NCBI RefSeq assembly: GCF_011745365.1 | Contig: NW_024468918.1 | Span: 896,488 to 960,487 of the forward strand | From: Cryphonectria parasitica EP155 | Lineage: Eukaryota > Ascomycota > Sordariomycetes > Diaporthales > Cryphonectriaceae | Direction: 5' to 3' | DNA: 64,000 nt | In this document: in pieces, positions 33,774 to 46,357 of the stretch | Layout: each line of letters starts with the position of its first letter | Numbering within the stretch: the first letter of the stretch is position 1 | Notes under the pieces: model-generated | Databases searched by the model: none | What the model saw: only the letters and a program-made list of their open reading frames with translations | Told to the model about the DNA's origin: nothing | Translations under genes and position numbers: made by a program

Positions 33774-34436
33774 ATGCCCCGCCGCTTCGACTACGATACC
33801 GACGAAGAGCGCCTCCCAGAGGGCATGGTCCGCGTTGGATACGATGCAGACACAGAGGTCTACACCTTTCGAGACACAGACGGAAGTCTCTGGGAGGGCC
33901 CGCCTGGCTGCCGATATGGCCGCCTGACCAAGGTTGCCAACCCACCCAAGCCCCCATCAGACCTCACCAATATCGATGTCGAGTCTGCCGATGCCGAACA
34001 TGGGGGCGAGCAACCCCCCAGCTACGACGAAAGCGAGGCCACCGTGCCCTTCCTGGAGGGCCACAACACACACACAGGCGCGGGCCAGGCACATGCGAGA
34101 TGGGGAGGAGGAGGAGGAGATGGAAGCGGCACCTCGTATGCCGCGAAGCACTGGCGGGCCGAGCTGATGCCGCTGCTCAACTTCTTCATGATCCTGGCGC
34201 TATTCCTGGTCGGCCTGTTCTGGTTTCTGGGGTGGATGACGAGCTCCAAGGCGACCCTCTCTCGCTGCGGCCCGGGGAGCCACGCACATCAGATCCAGCA
34301 GGGGGAGTCATGTTGGGATATTGCAAAGATGCATGGCATCGACGTACCAAAGCTGAAGGAGGCCAACGGCAACATCAACTGCGACCTGTTGGAAGTTGGA
34401 GGCGTGGTCTGTGTCCCAGCCATGCCCAAAATTTGA
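33774..34436 (+). CDS. Single-pass membrane protein with a C-terminal LysM domain
   Basis: Intronless, 220 aa. The N-terminal part is acidic and hydrophilic (MPRRFDYDTDEERLPEG, WEGPPGCRYG) and carries a PPSY motif (about residue 81), followed by a Gly-rich linker. A strong transmembrane segment spans about 133-155 (LLNFFMILALFLVGLFWFLG). The last 50 residues form one LysM (HQIQQGESCWDIAKMHGIDV, then LKEANGNINC and GGVVCVP), a chitin- or peptidoglycan-type sugar-binding fold. There is no N-terminal signal peptide, so the likely topology is cytosolic N-terminus and external LysM. PPxY is a ligand for WW domains of ubiquitin ligases such as Rsp5, suggesting regulated trafficking. It is probably a cell-wall sensor or organiser, but the role is inferred. 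Confidence 0.85.
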   Translation: MPRRFDYDTDEERLPEGMVRVGYDADTEVYTFRDTDGSLWEGPPGCRYGRLTKVANPPKPPSDLTNIDVESADAEHGGEQPPSYDESEATVPFLEGHNTHTGAGQAHARWGGGGGDGSGTSYAAKHWRAELMPLLNFFMILALFLVGLFWFLGWMTSSKATLSRCGPGSHAHQIQQGESCWDIAKMHGIDVPKLKEANGNINCDLLEVGGVVCVPAMPKI

Positions 34437-37400
34437 AAAGAAAGAGAGAGGTGGGAAGAAAGAGAGAGAAAGATGAGAATGGGGGGGGGGTGCTTGGAGG
34501 CCAGCTTGATGTTGCTGTCGTTGCTTTCGTTGCTGCTGCTGCTGTGGCCGGGGACCGAACGAGAAGCCGAATCGATCGTGTTCGATCTAGTGATGTTCGT
34601 CACCCGTGTTCTGGCGCTTGGAGGCACGAGGCTGCATAGTCTATCTGACTTGTGACACATTGACTGTCAATGAATGTTCTTGGCGTTTTAATTGGGCGTT
34701 AGGTCTCGTCTCTGGATTTGTACGTCGTCACCAAGCTGAACCTTGGACTCGAAATATTTTGGAATTGAGATTTTCAATTTAATTCTTCTGCTTTGGATCC
34801 CGAGCGAGGCATCTGTCGATACACAGGCACGAGTGATGGCTTCTTGTCAAATCGATCCGCCGCACCGCACTTGGGACTTGTGAGACCCTATTCTACAACT
34901 GTCACCGTGAAATGAAGGAGCTGTTCATCATCATCACCATCATCACGACAGGGGCTCCAAAATTGTCTCTCTGCCACCTTTATCCGGTCCTCACGCAAAG
35001 CCTTGTCGTTGACAACCCCGTGAGGCACAGCAATGGTACCATGCTCTAGAACTTTTGTATCACGCCGTCGCGTGTTAAGGGCCCTACATTGAGGAGGACG
35101 ACTTCTCATTACACATGCTAGATGTGCATGCCACTTTCTTTTCAGAGTAACAAGAGTAGCCTTGATCTGGAGGAAGGGCGCTCGTCAGCAGGTTAAGAGA
35201 GATTGCAATCGTACGTTTAAGACGAACGAGGCGAAAGGGTGGCTGGCTACGGAGCTGCGACCAGTCCTCTCTGTCTTGCGCCTGACGAGGCCGACTGCTC
35301 TGCAGATGTGCGCCATCGTCTATGGCAGTGTCTTTACCGAGACAGAAACCGCACGACGGTTAGGCGTATTATCACGCCATGTTCAGCCCGTCGCCTCTAT
35401 TGCCTGATGCGCAGGTACCAGCCTGGTTCCCAACGAGCAGAAGGATTCTCCTATGAAGCCGTCACAGCAGGAAAGGCAAGCATTACGAGAGAGAACACTC
35501 CACATGGTGGCCTCTCCTACTGAGAACCATGTCTATCATACCCGCATCTGGCTCGTCGGTGTCTTTGCTCCGGGTGTGCAGAGCCTGGTCCTCCTCCTCC
35601 GGCAAACTTTCTTTTACCTAGGTGAACTGCTGTCGACTGGTATTGCCCTCACTCCCCTTCAAGCCACTGGAGCCAGTTATATGTCGTTAAATTCACACCG
35701 GGAGGCGTATTCCAGCGAATCAGACTCGCATGATGATCTCAGACAACCCCCTTTCGCCTAAGTAATGTGGTGCTCAATCTGCCTGCAGACTTGCAATTTT
35801 CTGTGGGATGTGTGTGCTCCAGGGCAGCGCAGCTTGAGCCCGCTTGGCCGCTTGCCATGGGCCCATGCGTCGTGTATTGGGCCTCGAGAAGCGGCTGAGA
35901 AGAGGAGGGGAAAAGACTTTCTTCCACAGGATTCCATGCGGGACAATAGCCCTGATGACGTTTGTGTGGCTTCATCTGGCTCGGATGATACCCTCCTCAA
36001 GGCCCCCAGACCCTAGACGATATGCATGTTCTAGACCTGAACCCCTATTTTTCCTTTTGTCTGTATTCTTTTTTAGAACACGGGCTTGTTCATACGCTCG
36101 GTCAATGAATAACCCAGCTTCCGATACCGCGATACCATGGTAGCATCTAAGCAACCCGACCCAACCACTCCACAACCCAGGTGGACCTGTTTGTGCTTCT
36201 TCACGGTTGGGTGTATACACACGGCTCCTACGCCTTGTCACTCACTTGTTTCTAAAGACTCATCTGAGAAGGATTGGGGGCTGAACTGGGCTGGGCTCAC
36301 CCCTGTTACTCGCCTGTCAAAGATGCATAAGGTTCTTGCTTCTCTGGGGTCGATCAGCAAACGATCGTCGGCTGAACACAGGAGAAGCAGTGTATGTCTT
36401 GTCTGGTCTGCCGGTCAGCAAACGGGCCCCCTCCTCGTATTCTTCGTATTTTTACCCCTCCTCTTCTTCGCTCTGCTTTTCTTTGAGAGCGGAGGAGCAT
36501 CAGCCACCACCTGGGCAGGCAAGACAGATCAGACCGACTTGAAGAGCCAGGCTTGCCTCTTTTCACTTTCCTCTCTAGTTGCCGGAGTTTTTCTTAGCCT
36601 GGGCTCTCGCCGGCCAGACTTCAGCCGCCACAGGCTCTCGCTCCGGCCAACTCTTCTTCGCCTGCGGAAAATATGTCTGTCGACACGGCTGCAGTACCTG
36701 GTGGCTTCGTCTGGCTGGTCGCACCTTGTGACGGTGTTACCTGTCTCGAGAGGTTGGCGTCCAAGAGACATGTGTTCCCCCACAGCCTCATCGCAGGTGC
36801 CGTGTCTATATACAATATCACATGCATAATTGTGACTGTTTATTTTTGGGTGACACCAATTGAATAACGGACAATTTACTACAGGGCGGAAATGGTTCGT
36901 AGACCAAAACCTCTCAGGAGTGGCGATGCAGCAAAAGACGGAATTGAAAGGAAAAGAAGAACAAAATCTTGAAGAAGAAAAAGAAGGAAGAAAACCACCG
37001 TTCCGTCCATGGAGAGGGAATATTCGGTGTGTCATCTAAGACAACATGGCTCCATATTCAGTAGTGCTGTACGAATTAAGGGCCAAAACAGACAGCATTT
37101 GTCCCTTACTTCTGATGGAGGACACATTGTCTGCAAGGGTTTTGTTCTTCTTAGCCTTTTTTTATTTTGTGTTTTACCTGTTTTTTTAAAATTTCATTTC
37201 AATTTCCTTTTATTTCCCTCTCTTTTGAGTTACTTCGGGGGTTGGCCCGATCAGAACATCGTACCACTCGCGGGGCGATATTTAGGGGCGAAAAAGGAGG
37301 AGGGGGGGGGGGTGTGCGGAAGAGAAAAAGGGATCTGAGATCTTGCATATACCTCCGCACCTCCACGCCACCCAGTCCTTTCATGCACGCTGAGTTGTGG

Positions 37401-39651
37401 TACGGATCTAGGGCTGCATGCATATTCCGTCTGGGCCATAGATATTCTTTTCTTGTCCTTTTCTTCCCTCCCTCAGGCAGCGAATAGGGTAGAAAGCAGG
37501 AGAGGCGTTCCGGATTGCCCCATGGCTGAAAGCCACATCGCGTGTTCAGCCCTCCTCCTCGTCCCCAGCTTTTGCAATCATGATTCCCCGGTTTCATGTT
37601 TCCTCTCTCTCGCTCTCTCGCTCTCTCTCTCTCTCTCTCTCCGTCTCTTTTCCGATATTTGCCATGTCACTGTTTGTTCCAAAAGATGGTCTTGCCCAAC
37701 CAGTTAGCCCTCGATTACATTGCTTTCTTAGGGTGGACGCACGGGATCCACCTCGACCTGGATCTCGATCGATTGCGCAGCTTTCAGGCAGGCATGTTCT
37801 CTCAATGTTTCTTTTCTTTCTCTCTGTGTCTCTCTCCCGACCTCGCACTCACTCGTTCCTAGACGCAGCCTCTTTTCTTGTTGCGTCTCCTCACACACCT
37901 ATCTGCCCACCTTCCCCTCCTCTGGTCTTCCGATTAATTCCTAATGCTGCCTGCCTAATTACCTAAACTGCATCCCGTATGTCCCATTCACGTCTGTCTC
38001 CTCCCCTACCCTCCTTCTCCAGCTTTTGTCTAGCATGATTATACTATGTGCGCACCAAGAGCACCCGAGAGCCACGTTTGTGTACCGCCCTTCCCACGTG
38101 CGGACCGATCCAGGCCACGAGGAAGCCACGTGCCGCCAAATTAAGGTGGGCTTATTGTTGGACGTGGCGGTCGGTCAATCCTTGGCCAGTTCTTGTAGGG
38201 CGTTGCAGATAGATGTTCATTGACACGCTGCCGAGAGAGGAAAGAAGAGAAGAAAAAAACAAGGCAATCTGGCCAGCAGCCCTGGAGGTGGCGGAAAGGC
38301 TTTTTCCTTTTCTTTTTTTTTTTTTTCTCTCACCCCTCTCTGTCTCTCTTCATACCTTTCCTCTCTCGTCAAAATCGCACTTGGGCACAGATGCAGGTGT
38401 GAAAGGATAATAATAAAAAATAAGAAAAAAAGAAAAGGGTGGGCAGCGGGATGGGAAGACGTGGGGGTTTTCCTTGTAGGCGTATCAGAAAAAGGTATAT
38501 TAAAACATGATGACACGAGGCGCTCTCTTGGCCAGAAGCGAGAGACCCTTTTTCCGCTTCTTTTTTTAATTTATTGCTATTCATATATAAGAGGGCATCG
38601 TGCCGTTTCTCAGTCGAAGGTGGATCAGAAGGGAGCGGTAGTAAACCATCATCATCACTAACAATCATTCAGCAACAACGAGACACGGCTACCACAACAA
38701 GTCGAACACCACACAGACACATACTTGCACCCCGGATACGACAACAGACAAACAATCCATAGAGGGAAAACAGAGTTCATTACAATTTCTTCAAGATCCT
38801 ACAAGTCTTCTCCTTTCTTTTGCTAATAATCTCGGCCTCCAGTCGCCCGTTGCCCAAAGAGCCCCAAGGAATCTGCAAGAACAAACTAGGGTCGACTCTC
38901 ATGATTCTTGTCACCAATCACCCCATCGTCCGCATCTGGAGACCACCCAAAAATCACGAGATCCACCAACATATATCAACTCGCCTTGTACATTCGTCTA
39001 CCACCTTTTAAGACCTCGGTTAGTCATTTTTGACAGCTGCAGGATATTTCTGTTCCTGCATACGTCCCCTGTCTCGGATACCCACATTATTCAGAATATA
39101 TTGTCCACACACCTTTTCTATTTTCCCCCAACCCAGGACAACCGACCGTTGAATTGAGAGTCCGCCCCCCCCACCCCCCCTTCTTTCAGCCTCCTGGGGG
39201 CCGAAAACACCCCAAAAAACCATATTCGCAAGCCCTCGAGGATAGTTATATTTTTTTTTATACTTCTTTTACCCTCACTCCTGTACAAGACCTCTGGGCC
39301 GGCAATTTTGTACGCCACCAAAGTCTCTCTATTCGATTACCGCCAGCCACGATTCAGTCCTTCTTTATCCAAACAATGGGGGTTTACTACTGAAGCAACA
39401 AAACGACCGCCTTCTTCTATACACCTACAGCCCAGTCAGTGGCTTTTCTGGGGGATTGAACGGATACGTGGAGCATCACTTGGACAACCAGTCATTGTCA
39501 CTCTCCGAGTGACCCACTTCTGGCACCAACACACACTCTCTCTGCCTCTCTCTACCTCTCCCTCCTCCCTCTTTTTCGGGAAAAAAAAAAAAAAAAAAAG
39601 ACGATTAGACCTCGCCGAATTTCGACTTAATCCTACCTTACCTCGACGACC
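34437..39651. other. 5.2 kb gene-poor region with microsatellites
   Basis: It includes a G10 run (34481-34490), G11 (37302-37312), a CT microsatellite (about 37601-37642), an A19 run (39581-39599) and many T-rich blocks. The longest open frame (36137-36829, 230 codons, plus) begins with ATG but has no motifs or bias and overlaps antisense frames. The right end is probably the long leader of the first Cys-rich gene. Confidence 0.45.
38584..38591 (+). promoter_or_regulatory. TATATAAG box, possible promoter of Cys-rich gene 1
   Basis: A consensus TATA box in plus orientation, 1.07 kb before the ATG at 39652. Cys-rich gene 2 also has TATATAAG. If used, the first gene has a leader of about 1 kb. 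Confidence 0.3.
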
Positions 39652-40116
39652 ATGTGCACCTACTACTACCTTCATTATCACCATATATACCCCTGCACCC
39701 GTGACATCGAGTTCGTTATACACTACATCTACTGTCAAGACGCGACCTTCGACCAGGCCACCCAGACCCAGCAGCCCTGCCCCAACATCTCGTACCACGA
39801 CCAGGCCAACGGCAACCCAGGCATCGACTTCACCAACCCGTGTGCCAGCGGCGGTTGCCTGGCCAGCCCAGACTGCAGCCTCGGCCGGTGTCGCCTGCAG
39901 GAGCTAGGCGGGCTCTGGATCTGCTGCCGGTGTGGCTTTGGAGGGAATAGGTATCCGTGCTGCTACCACTTGATGAGGCGGAGCCCAGACTCTTTATGCT
40001 ACCACCAGTGCTGTCAGGACTGCCAGCCCGACCTGAGGACCGGCGCTGAGGCGCAAGCTGCTGCAGCAGCTAGTGCTCGAGGAGCCAACGCCAGGAACAG
40101 AAGAAGAAGGACATGA
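39652..40116 (+). CDS. Small cysteine-rich protein, family member 1 (154 aa)
   Basis: Intronless; ATG at 39652, TGA at 40114-40116. It starts MCTYYYLHYHHIYPC and has 24 cysteines, including two near the start (MC...PC...YC), a middle group (PCASGGCLASPDCSLGRC), the module WICCRCGFGGNRYPCC and a closing YHQCCQDC. The tail is Ala/Arg-rich and basic (NARNRRRRT). There is no signal peptide, and cysteines sit in CxC, CCxC and CxxC pairs, so an intracellular zinc-binding protein is more likely than a secreted effector. The same ordered motifs recur in the next two plus-strand genes, which supports all three as real genes. Function is unknown. Confidence 0.72.
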   Translation: MCTYYYLHYHHIYPCTRDIEFVIHYIYCQDATFDQATQTQQPCPNISYHDQANGNPGIDFTNPCASGGCLASPDCSLGRCRLQELGGLWICCRCGFGGNRYPCCYHLMRRSPDSLCYHQCCQDCQPDLRTGAEAQAAAAASARGANARNRRRRT

Positions 40117-42305
40117 CGAAGAAGTACAAGAAAAAGAAGAAGAAGAAGAAGAAATAAATAAATAAAAGAAGGAAAACAACTTCGACCGATCGACCCGAGA
40201 CAAGAGCGACCGAGCCGACCGACCTGGCGGAAAGGGGGAGAGGGGAGAGACCATTTACCTGTGTGCGCTTTGTTGACGAGGCGTCGCAAGCGAGAGGGAC
40301 TATTACTAAGTAGTCGAGCTGAGGACGGCCCGGCCAGCAGAAAGACGACGACGAAGACGACGACGAAGACGGAGAAGAAGAAGAAGAAGAAGAAGAAGAA
40401 GAAGAAGATGGAATGATGGAGAGGAATGAAAAGAATGACAAGAAATTAGAAGAGGTGAAGTACTTTTTGATACCCCCCCTCAAATGATAATTAGACATGC
40501 AAGCACCGAACTGATCTAAATACTGAAGAAGCCTGTAGTAATATTATATTGATGAAGTTGCAAGTCATCATCATTATATCATCATCAGCTCTGTTCCAAT
40601 TTCGTTAATATTGTTTGCTTGTTGCTTTTTCTCTTTGTCTCTCTCTCTCTCTCTGTCTTCTTTTCGTTTTTTTTCTTCTTCTTTTCTCTTCCTTCTTTTT
40701 TTCTTCTTCTTTTCTCTTCCTTCTTATTTGAACCAGATCTTCGAGAAACTTCCAAGATCTTGTTAAATTCTCCGGCATTACTCATGCAAGATCGATCTGG
40801 TCTGGATCGTCTTTTTTTTTTGTCCTTTTTTGGGCTCGATCTTAAAAGGTGGACCAGCGGGAAAAAGCAACAAAACGATGAGATCAGATGGAACTTGCCG
40901 GGCAACACCAGCTGAAAGCCAACCCGCCTGTGGAACTCTAGAAAGAAAGGGGAAAATCAGCCAAGTGGCTTGGCCCAAGGTGGAGTTTCGAACAGACTAT
41001 TCGGTCAGGCATGAGACCTGTTTTCGTTTTATTCTTTTCTTGGCTATTAGACTTCAGGGTCTTGCCATGTGAGAAAGAAAGACATGATGAAGAGAGGAGG
41101 AGGTTAAGAGACAGAGGGGAAAGGGGGTTGGTAAGGATGGGAAGTCAAACAAGAAAGCAAGTCTGTGCGTGTGAGACTTTGTGAACCATACGAACACGAC
41201 ACTATGGCTTCCACCCTTCCCCTCTCCCCTCTCCTCTCCCCACTCTTTACCTCTTTTTTTCTCCCCCATGGCTTCGAGGCGTCTGTCATCCTCGAATCTT
41301 AGTTGATGACCCGCATACCGCCTCGCAGCCTCATATTTCTCACTATACAAAAAGAAGCAAGCATGAACTTAGGGGACCCAGTCTGTCGGGTCGCCGGGCT
41401 TGACCGTCGGAAGAGGGGGAAACAAGTAAATAAAAAAAATACTTGGACGACAAAAAAAAAAAAAGTGTTTTCAGAGGAGGAATTCCAAATTACTCTGGCC
41501 AATAGCCAGGAAATACTAGACGACCACCGAGAGAGGAAGAGAAGGAAGATACTTACTTGCAACAATGTGCATTGTCCCTGGTCCTTTTTGTCATGATCGC
41601 CGACAGCCTCTTTTTTTTTTTTTTTTTTTGCCCCCTACCTTCCCACTTCCTTACGCCCGATCATACGTGATGATGATGATGGGCTTTCCAGGGCAAGGGG
41701 GAAGACGATGTACTGCGGGGTGGTGTCAATAATGGAATGTGACGGACATGGTGAGCAGGGCTGACTTTTTTTTTGTCTTTTCTTTTTTCTTTTTCTCCTT
41801 CCCTGTCCGATGACCAGGAGGCTGGTCCCCCGTCCTGACCGAGCCACCACTACAACATGAGTGTTCCCCCACGAGCCTCGACAATACTTAAAGGTCCCTC
41901 CTGGTCGACAAGGCTCGATCGTCGGGTTCCTAGATCCCTTGGAGTCATCGTCAGCTGCTCTCGCCCTGCTCAGACAGATTGGGAAGAGGAAACAAAAGTA
42001 CCACTCAGCTTTCCAGCCCTCCTTCCTATATAAGAAGTCTGTTCGGCCCTCAACAAAGAAGAACCAGACTTTCAGCTTCCTGCCTTTTCGACAGAGCTCT
42101 CATCACATCCGTCACCCTGCCTTGTGTAAGCAGAAAAAAACACAGAGCCGCCAGTCTCGAGTCACCAACTTCGAGTCACTGACGACTGACTATTATACGA
42201 AGTGAAAGAGGAGCGCCGGATTCGTCCTTCTTAAACATAAAAGGGGGAGGAAAAGAAGAGGGACAGAAGGGAAGAAACAAGATAAGAAGAAGAAGAAGAA
42301 GCGTC
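40117..42305. other. 2.2 kb intergenic region between Cys-rich genes 1 and 2
   Basis: Dominated by simple repeats: a GAC/GAA repeat at 40344-40408, CT/TTC-rich sequence at 40620-40730 and a T run near 41612-41630. The 114-codon frame at 41861-42205 overlaps the likely promoter and leader of gene 2 and is not called. Confidence 0.5.
42027..42034 (+). promoter_or_regulatory. TATATAAG box of Cys-rich gene 2
   Basis: This lies 272 bp before the ATG at 42306, a reasonable distance for a fungal promoter and leader. The leader ends in AGAAGAAGAAGAAG just before the start codon. Confidence 0.5.
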
Positions 42306-42854
42306 ATGTGCCACCAAATCACCTACACGTTGCCATGTGAGCACGTGCGGACAGACATAGTCTACTGCGCCGACGCGCCAGAAAGTGGCTCACGTCACAG
42401 TCACTCAGCAGGAGGAAGTGGAGGGGGAGGAGGGGCCAGCTCTTCCTCCAAGTCGAAAAGGGACAGTGGGAAGAAGAGCAGTCACCGAGGATCAGCTACC
42501 AGCAGCAGGGAGAAGGGCAAATCACAGCACCACCACCATCACGGCAGCAGCAGGTCCTCATCGGCGGCCAACAAGCGAAAGCCATGCCGCAACCTCACGA
42601 CGCAGGCGATTGCCTACCCCCTCCCACCCAGTTTCGAAGGCGACCCCTCGACGGCGGCCCTGTCTCCGTTGCTGCCCAAGTGCCCCCTCCCACGGTGCCC
42701 GTTTGAGGCACTCAACCGGTGCTGGAACTGCTGCTGGTGCGGCAAGGGCTGGAACGAGCAGGGGCGGTGCAGTTGCATCATGATCATCGAGGGGACTCAG
42801 GTGCGGTGTGAGCACATCTGCTGTGAAACGTGCACACCAGCCGGGCCGATGTGA
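42306..42854 (+). CDS. Small cysteine-rich protein, family member 2 (182 aa)
   Basis: Intronless. It begins MCHQITYTLPCEHVRTDIVYC, aligning with members 1 and 3 (Met-Cys, Pro-Cys-x-His/Arg, Tyr-Cys). An inserted low-complexity block (about residues 30-95) is Gly, Ser, Lys and His-rich (GGSGGGGGASSSSKSKR, HHHHHGSSRSSS) and probably disordered. The conserved core resumes at KPCRNL, then KCPLPRCPFEALNRCWNCCW, CGKGWNEQGRCSC and CEHICCETC at the C-terminus. The Cys/His spacing suggests at least two zinc sites. There is no signal peptide or membrane segment. Function is unknown. The Ser/Lys/His insertion is specific to this copy and would be a fast-evolving part. Confidence 0.75.
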   Translation: MCHQITYTLPCEHVRTDIVYCADAPESGSRHSHSAGGSGGGGGASSSSKSKRDSGKKSSHRGSATSSREKGKSQHHHHHGSSRSSSAANKRKPCRNLTTQAIAYPLPPSFEGDPSTAALSPLLPKCPLPRCPFEALNRCWNCCWCGKGWNEQGRCSCIMIIEGTQVRCEHICCETCTPAGPM

Positions 42855-43114
42855 GTTTTTAAGTTGGGTTGAGGGGGAGGGGAGGCGAGGGTGGGAAGAT
42901 CGTCGTTATCTTTCTCATCATCATCGTCATCATTTCATAGTATCATTGTCATTGTTGCTTTCGTAATCAGCAGGATCTCGAGCTAGACAACCAACAGGGT
43001 TTGCTCTCCCCCTCCCTTCTGATCTTCGAACTCCAAAAAAGGAAAAATAAGTTATTGGGTTCTACACACACACACACATACACACACAAGAGACACGCAG
43101 CAGGAGAGAGAGAC

Positions 43115-43155
<41 letters not shown>

Positions 43156-46100
43156 GAGGGTAACATAGGGCACTGATAGACAAAGCTTTCCGGGCAGGCT
43201 GTTTCAATCTAATGGGATGAGGCAAAGAAAAAACGTATGTGAAGTACAGCCGATGTCGAAAGGGTGAGAAGCAGCATCTGTAATTTTTTCTTCTTTTGAG
43301 ATGTGATAGATTTGATACAATTGCCTGGTATTTACACGCTTTTAGCGTTGATGCCCAAAAGTAAGATCATCGTGCGATCGCCAGAAGAAAGAAAAATATA
43401 CATTTGCTCATTGTCAGAAACACCAGATCCTGTGGCTGTTGCTTCTTAGGTGGGGGCGAATATAGTCGAGGAGGGGTATGAATTTTCAGCGGCTATTGGG
43501 TATGAATGGCGGTCTTTGCAATTTGCATATTTACTTACTCGTCACATTCAGACCATGATCTAGACACATCCATAGATCGTAATCGTATAGAGTGGTCCAT
43601 TGGAGTCTGGCCATGGTTTGGAGGGAGGGGAAGAAAATTAATTCCAGGGGACCAGGTTTCCACCAAAAGGGCAAATTCCAAGAACACAGTAGAAACAAGG
43701 AAAAAGGTGTGCGGCTCCATTCAACCCCTTGGGACATAACAAGCAAAAGAAACCTTGGACCCAAGACACCGGGACGACGTGGCGGCTGCTACGAAGCCTC
43801 TTGATCCGCCCCCCTCTGGTGAGTGCCACAATTTCACTATCATGGAGGGAGGATGCAGGAAAGAAGAAAAGAAAAAAAAGAAAAAGAAAGAAAAAAGATG
43901 GGTCCCCGGATCTACAGGAAGACCGTATCGATATGCAGGCTGGCTGAGATCTCGCATACGGGTGCGCCTCAGAAACCCACCCCCTCTTCCCAGAAGCAGC
44001 TAGGCTCCATACAGATGCGAAGGCTGACGGCGCAAGGAGGCTTGGGGGTGCTGCAATGTGTGTGGTGTGAGTTTTGTGTGCCACACGACTGAAAATCTGA
44101 CCACGATTTTGCCATGCTACCATCTTTTTTTTCTTTTTCTTACAGGGTCCAAGGTCGACATCCATCCGTCCTTTGAATAATCCCATGACCTTTCTCAACA
44201 AGGCAGGTGTACACGATGTTCCAGCCCTGATGTAGGAGAGGGCAGGGTGTAGGCAGCCACAGAGAAAGGAAAGAAAAGGAGAAGCAAAGGGGTCAAGGGG
44301 TTCACAGCCTGGCTCCTGCGTGTCTGCCCAACCGTCCCAATGTCCCGTCTCGTCTGTGCCGTCTTTCTCTCTTCTCTTTCCACACAAACCCTCCTTGGCC
44401 ATTACATGGGCGTAACAAAAAGGGGCACGCCAAATGACAAAGCAGCGAGCTGAAGTGTGCAACTCAAATCCTCAAACCAGACCGGTGCGTCCCTTTCAAG
44501 TGCATCCGCAAGGTGTCGGGAAAAGGCAACGTTGACTCAATGTGCCCCCCCCCCCCAGCAGACAAGGAAGACAATACCGACAACATTCGGAATTCTTACA
44601 GGTTGTAGGCGGCGCCCACTTCCCCTCCTTCCACCCCTCGGAGGTGGAGAGACAATGGCTGCATCTTTACTTGTGTGTTCTTTTCTTCTTTTCTTTCTTT
44701 TTCCTTCCCAAGTCAGCGGAATATGACCCGATGCACGAGCTACATCACTCCCAGCAGCGGCGTCTTCCGAGACTGCGATCGGGATGCAAGAGAGATTCAG
44801 TTCAGATCTGGTCAAACATTAATGTGAGACACACAGCCTGCAGCTGTCCCTGTCAGACGGAGAAGAAGAGCTGGTCGGTAAGAAGAGAGCAATGAGAGTA
44901 CAAAAAAAAAAAAAAACAATGCAGGAGAGAAAAAAAAGACAATGACGAGGTGGCTAGGCCGACTGCCGGTGAGGCACAGCAGGATAATGCATATGTGCTC
45001 TTCTTTGCATATATGCTGTGCCACCTCGCCTCACACATGTATACAAGGCGAGGAAGCTGAAGCTGAAAGGAGAAAGATGGATGGGCCAGGGCTGTCTGCG
45101 TGATCGCGCCCGGTGTGTCACAAGGAGGGACCCGTCCCAGGGGGTCGAGGTGTCACATAAGAAAGAGAGAAGAGAGAAGAGAGGGAAAAAAGGGGCTTCT
45201 CGTCCCAAGCATTTCTTTCTTCTTTGCACCATACGCGCTTCAAACATGTGACATACCTGGTGTGATAGGAATAGAGAGAGAAACAGAGACGAGCCTTGGA
45301 TTTTATGACCATTTTGAGTGGATCTTGGTATTACTCAACTGCCTTCTGTGTCGGATCCCTGCCTGCGAGAGAGGAGAGAGAAAGAGACGGAATAATCAAC
45401 ACGTCGCAGCGTTCTGTTTGGATCTTTGGTGCGCCCCTGCACCATCTCGCGACGGCCCACCTGCAAGGCAACGTTGGCCCCCCCCATTCATTGGGTATCG
45501 AGTGAGTTCCAACTACCGAGATGCTCCCCAACCAAAGGCGTACTATAGATCCGAGGCATGACTGATCTTTTTTGTTTGTGCTTTTCTCGGGTGTCCCCCT
45601 GCGCTCCGGCAGCAGCCAGCCGTCTTTTTCTTCTTTCTTTTTCTCCCCTTCCAAATATGAGGACACGTCACATTGTCGTAAGTGAAGGAGACGACGACAG
45701 CACCCACCCTTCTCCTCCCCTTCTCTCTATCAAGGAATGAAGAAATTAATGGTCTTGCGTAAACATGCATGCATACATGCAAGTCATCTTTTCCCGAGCC
45801 AAAGGGGGGGCAATCTGCTGGTTGCCGTTATCCAAGACTCTCAAGGCGGCAAATGATATTGCTTCTTCCTTCGTCGAGGCCCAATCGACATGTCTCTGAT
45901 TAGATCCGGATCAGGATCGACGCCTTGTCAGTGTACACTGGACCCAGATCTCGAAACCCCCCTTGGACACGGGCAGTAATTAGGCAGAGGCCCGGTAGAT
46001 GATAATGACCTATCTGTCTTGAGATGAATAGCTATCGTGAATCATATAAATATATTAAGAGATCTGAATCCTGAAAGGAAACCCATGACGACAAAAGAGA

Positions 46101-46357
46101 CCATGTGAGCCCTGTTTGAGAACGTTTCCCATGTACAACTGAAATATCTTCAGGACGAAAGACAAGAAGAAAGAAAAAGACGAAGAAAGAAATGGAAGTT
46201 GCTGGTCCATCCTTCTTCTGTTGCATTGACGTGTAAGCGCGACAAAAAGATACTGGCCAGTCTTCTGGTCATCGAATATCACGATATACTTACCTTTAAC
46301 AGATTGACAGGGTGCTCTATCTCTCCCCTTTTCCCCCTCCTCCTCGGTTCGCTCGAG
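42855..46357. other. 3.5 kb intergenic region between Cys-rich genes 2 and 3
   Basis: It holds CA (43063-43088) and GA (about 43117-43151) microsatellites and a C12 run (44545-44556). Plus/minus open-frame pairs at 43640-44460 and 45100-45560 have no motifs. I see no gene. Confidence 0.5.
46045..46052 (+). promoter_or_regulatory. TATAAATA box of Cys-rich gene 3
   Basis: TATA-like element 306 bp before the ATG at 46358. Confidence 0.35.

Noticed and set aside
35162..35761. Overlapping Arg/Cys-rich frames that at first looked like a decayed gene or transposon
   Set aside because: No terminal repeats, no transposase or reverse-transcriptase motifs, and no consistent frame.
36137..36829. 230-codon ATG frame in the gene-poor region
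   Set aside because: No motif, irregular composition, overlapped by antisense frames, and no promoter or splice support. It could be revisited if transcripts exist.
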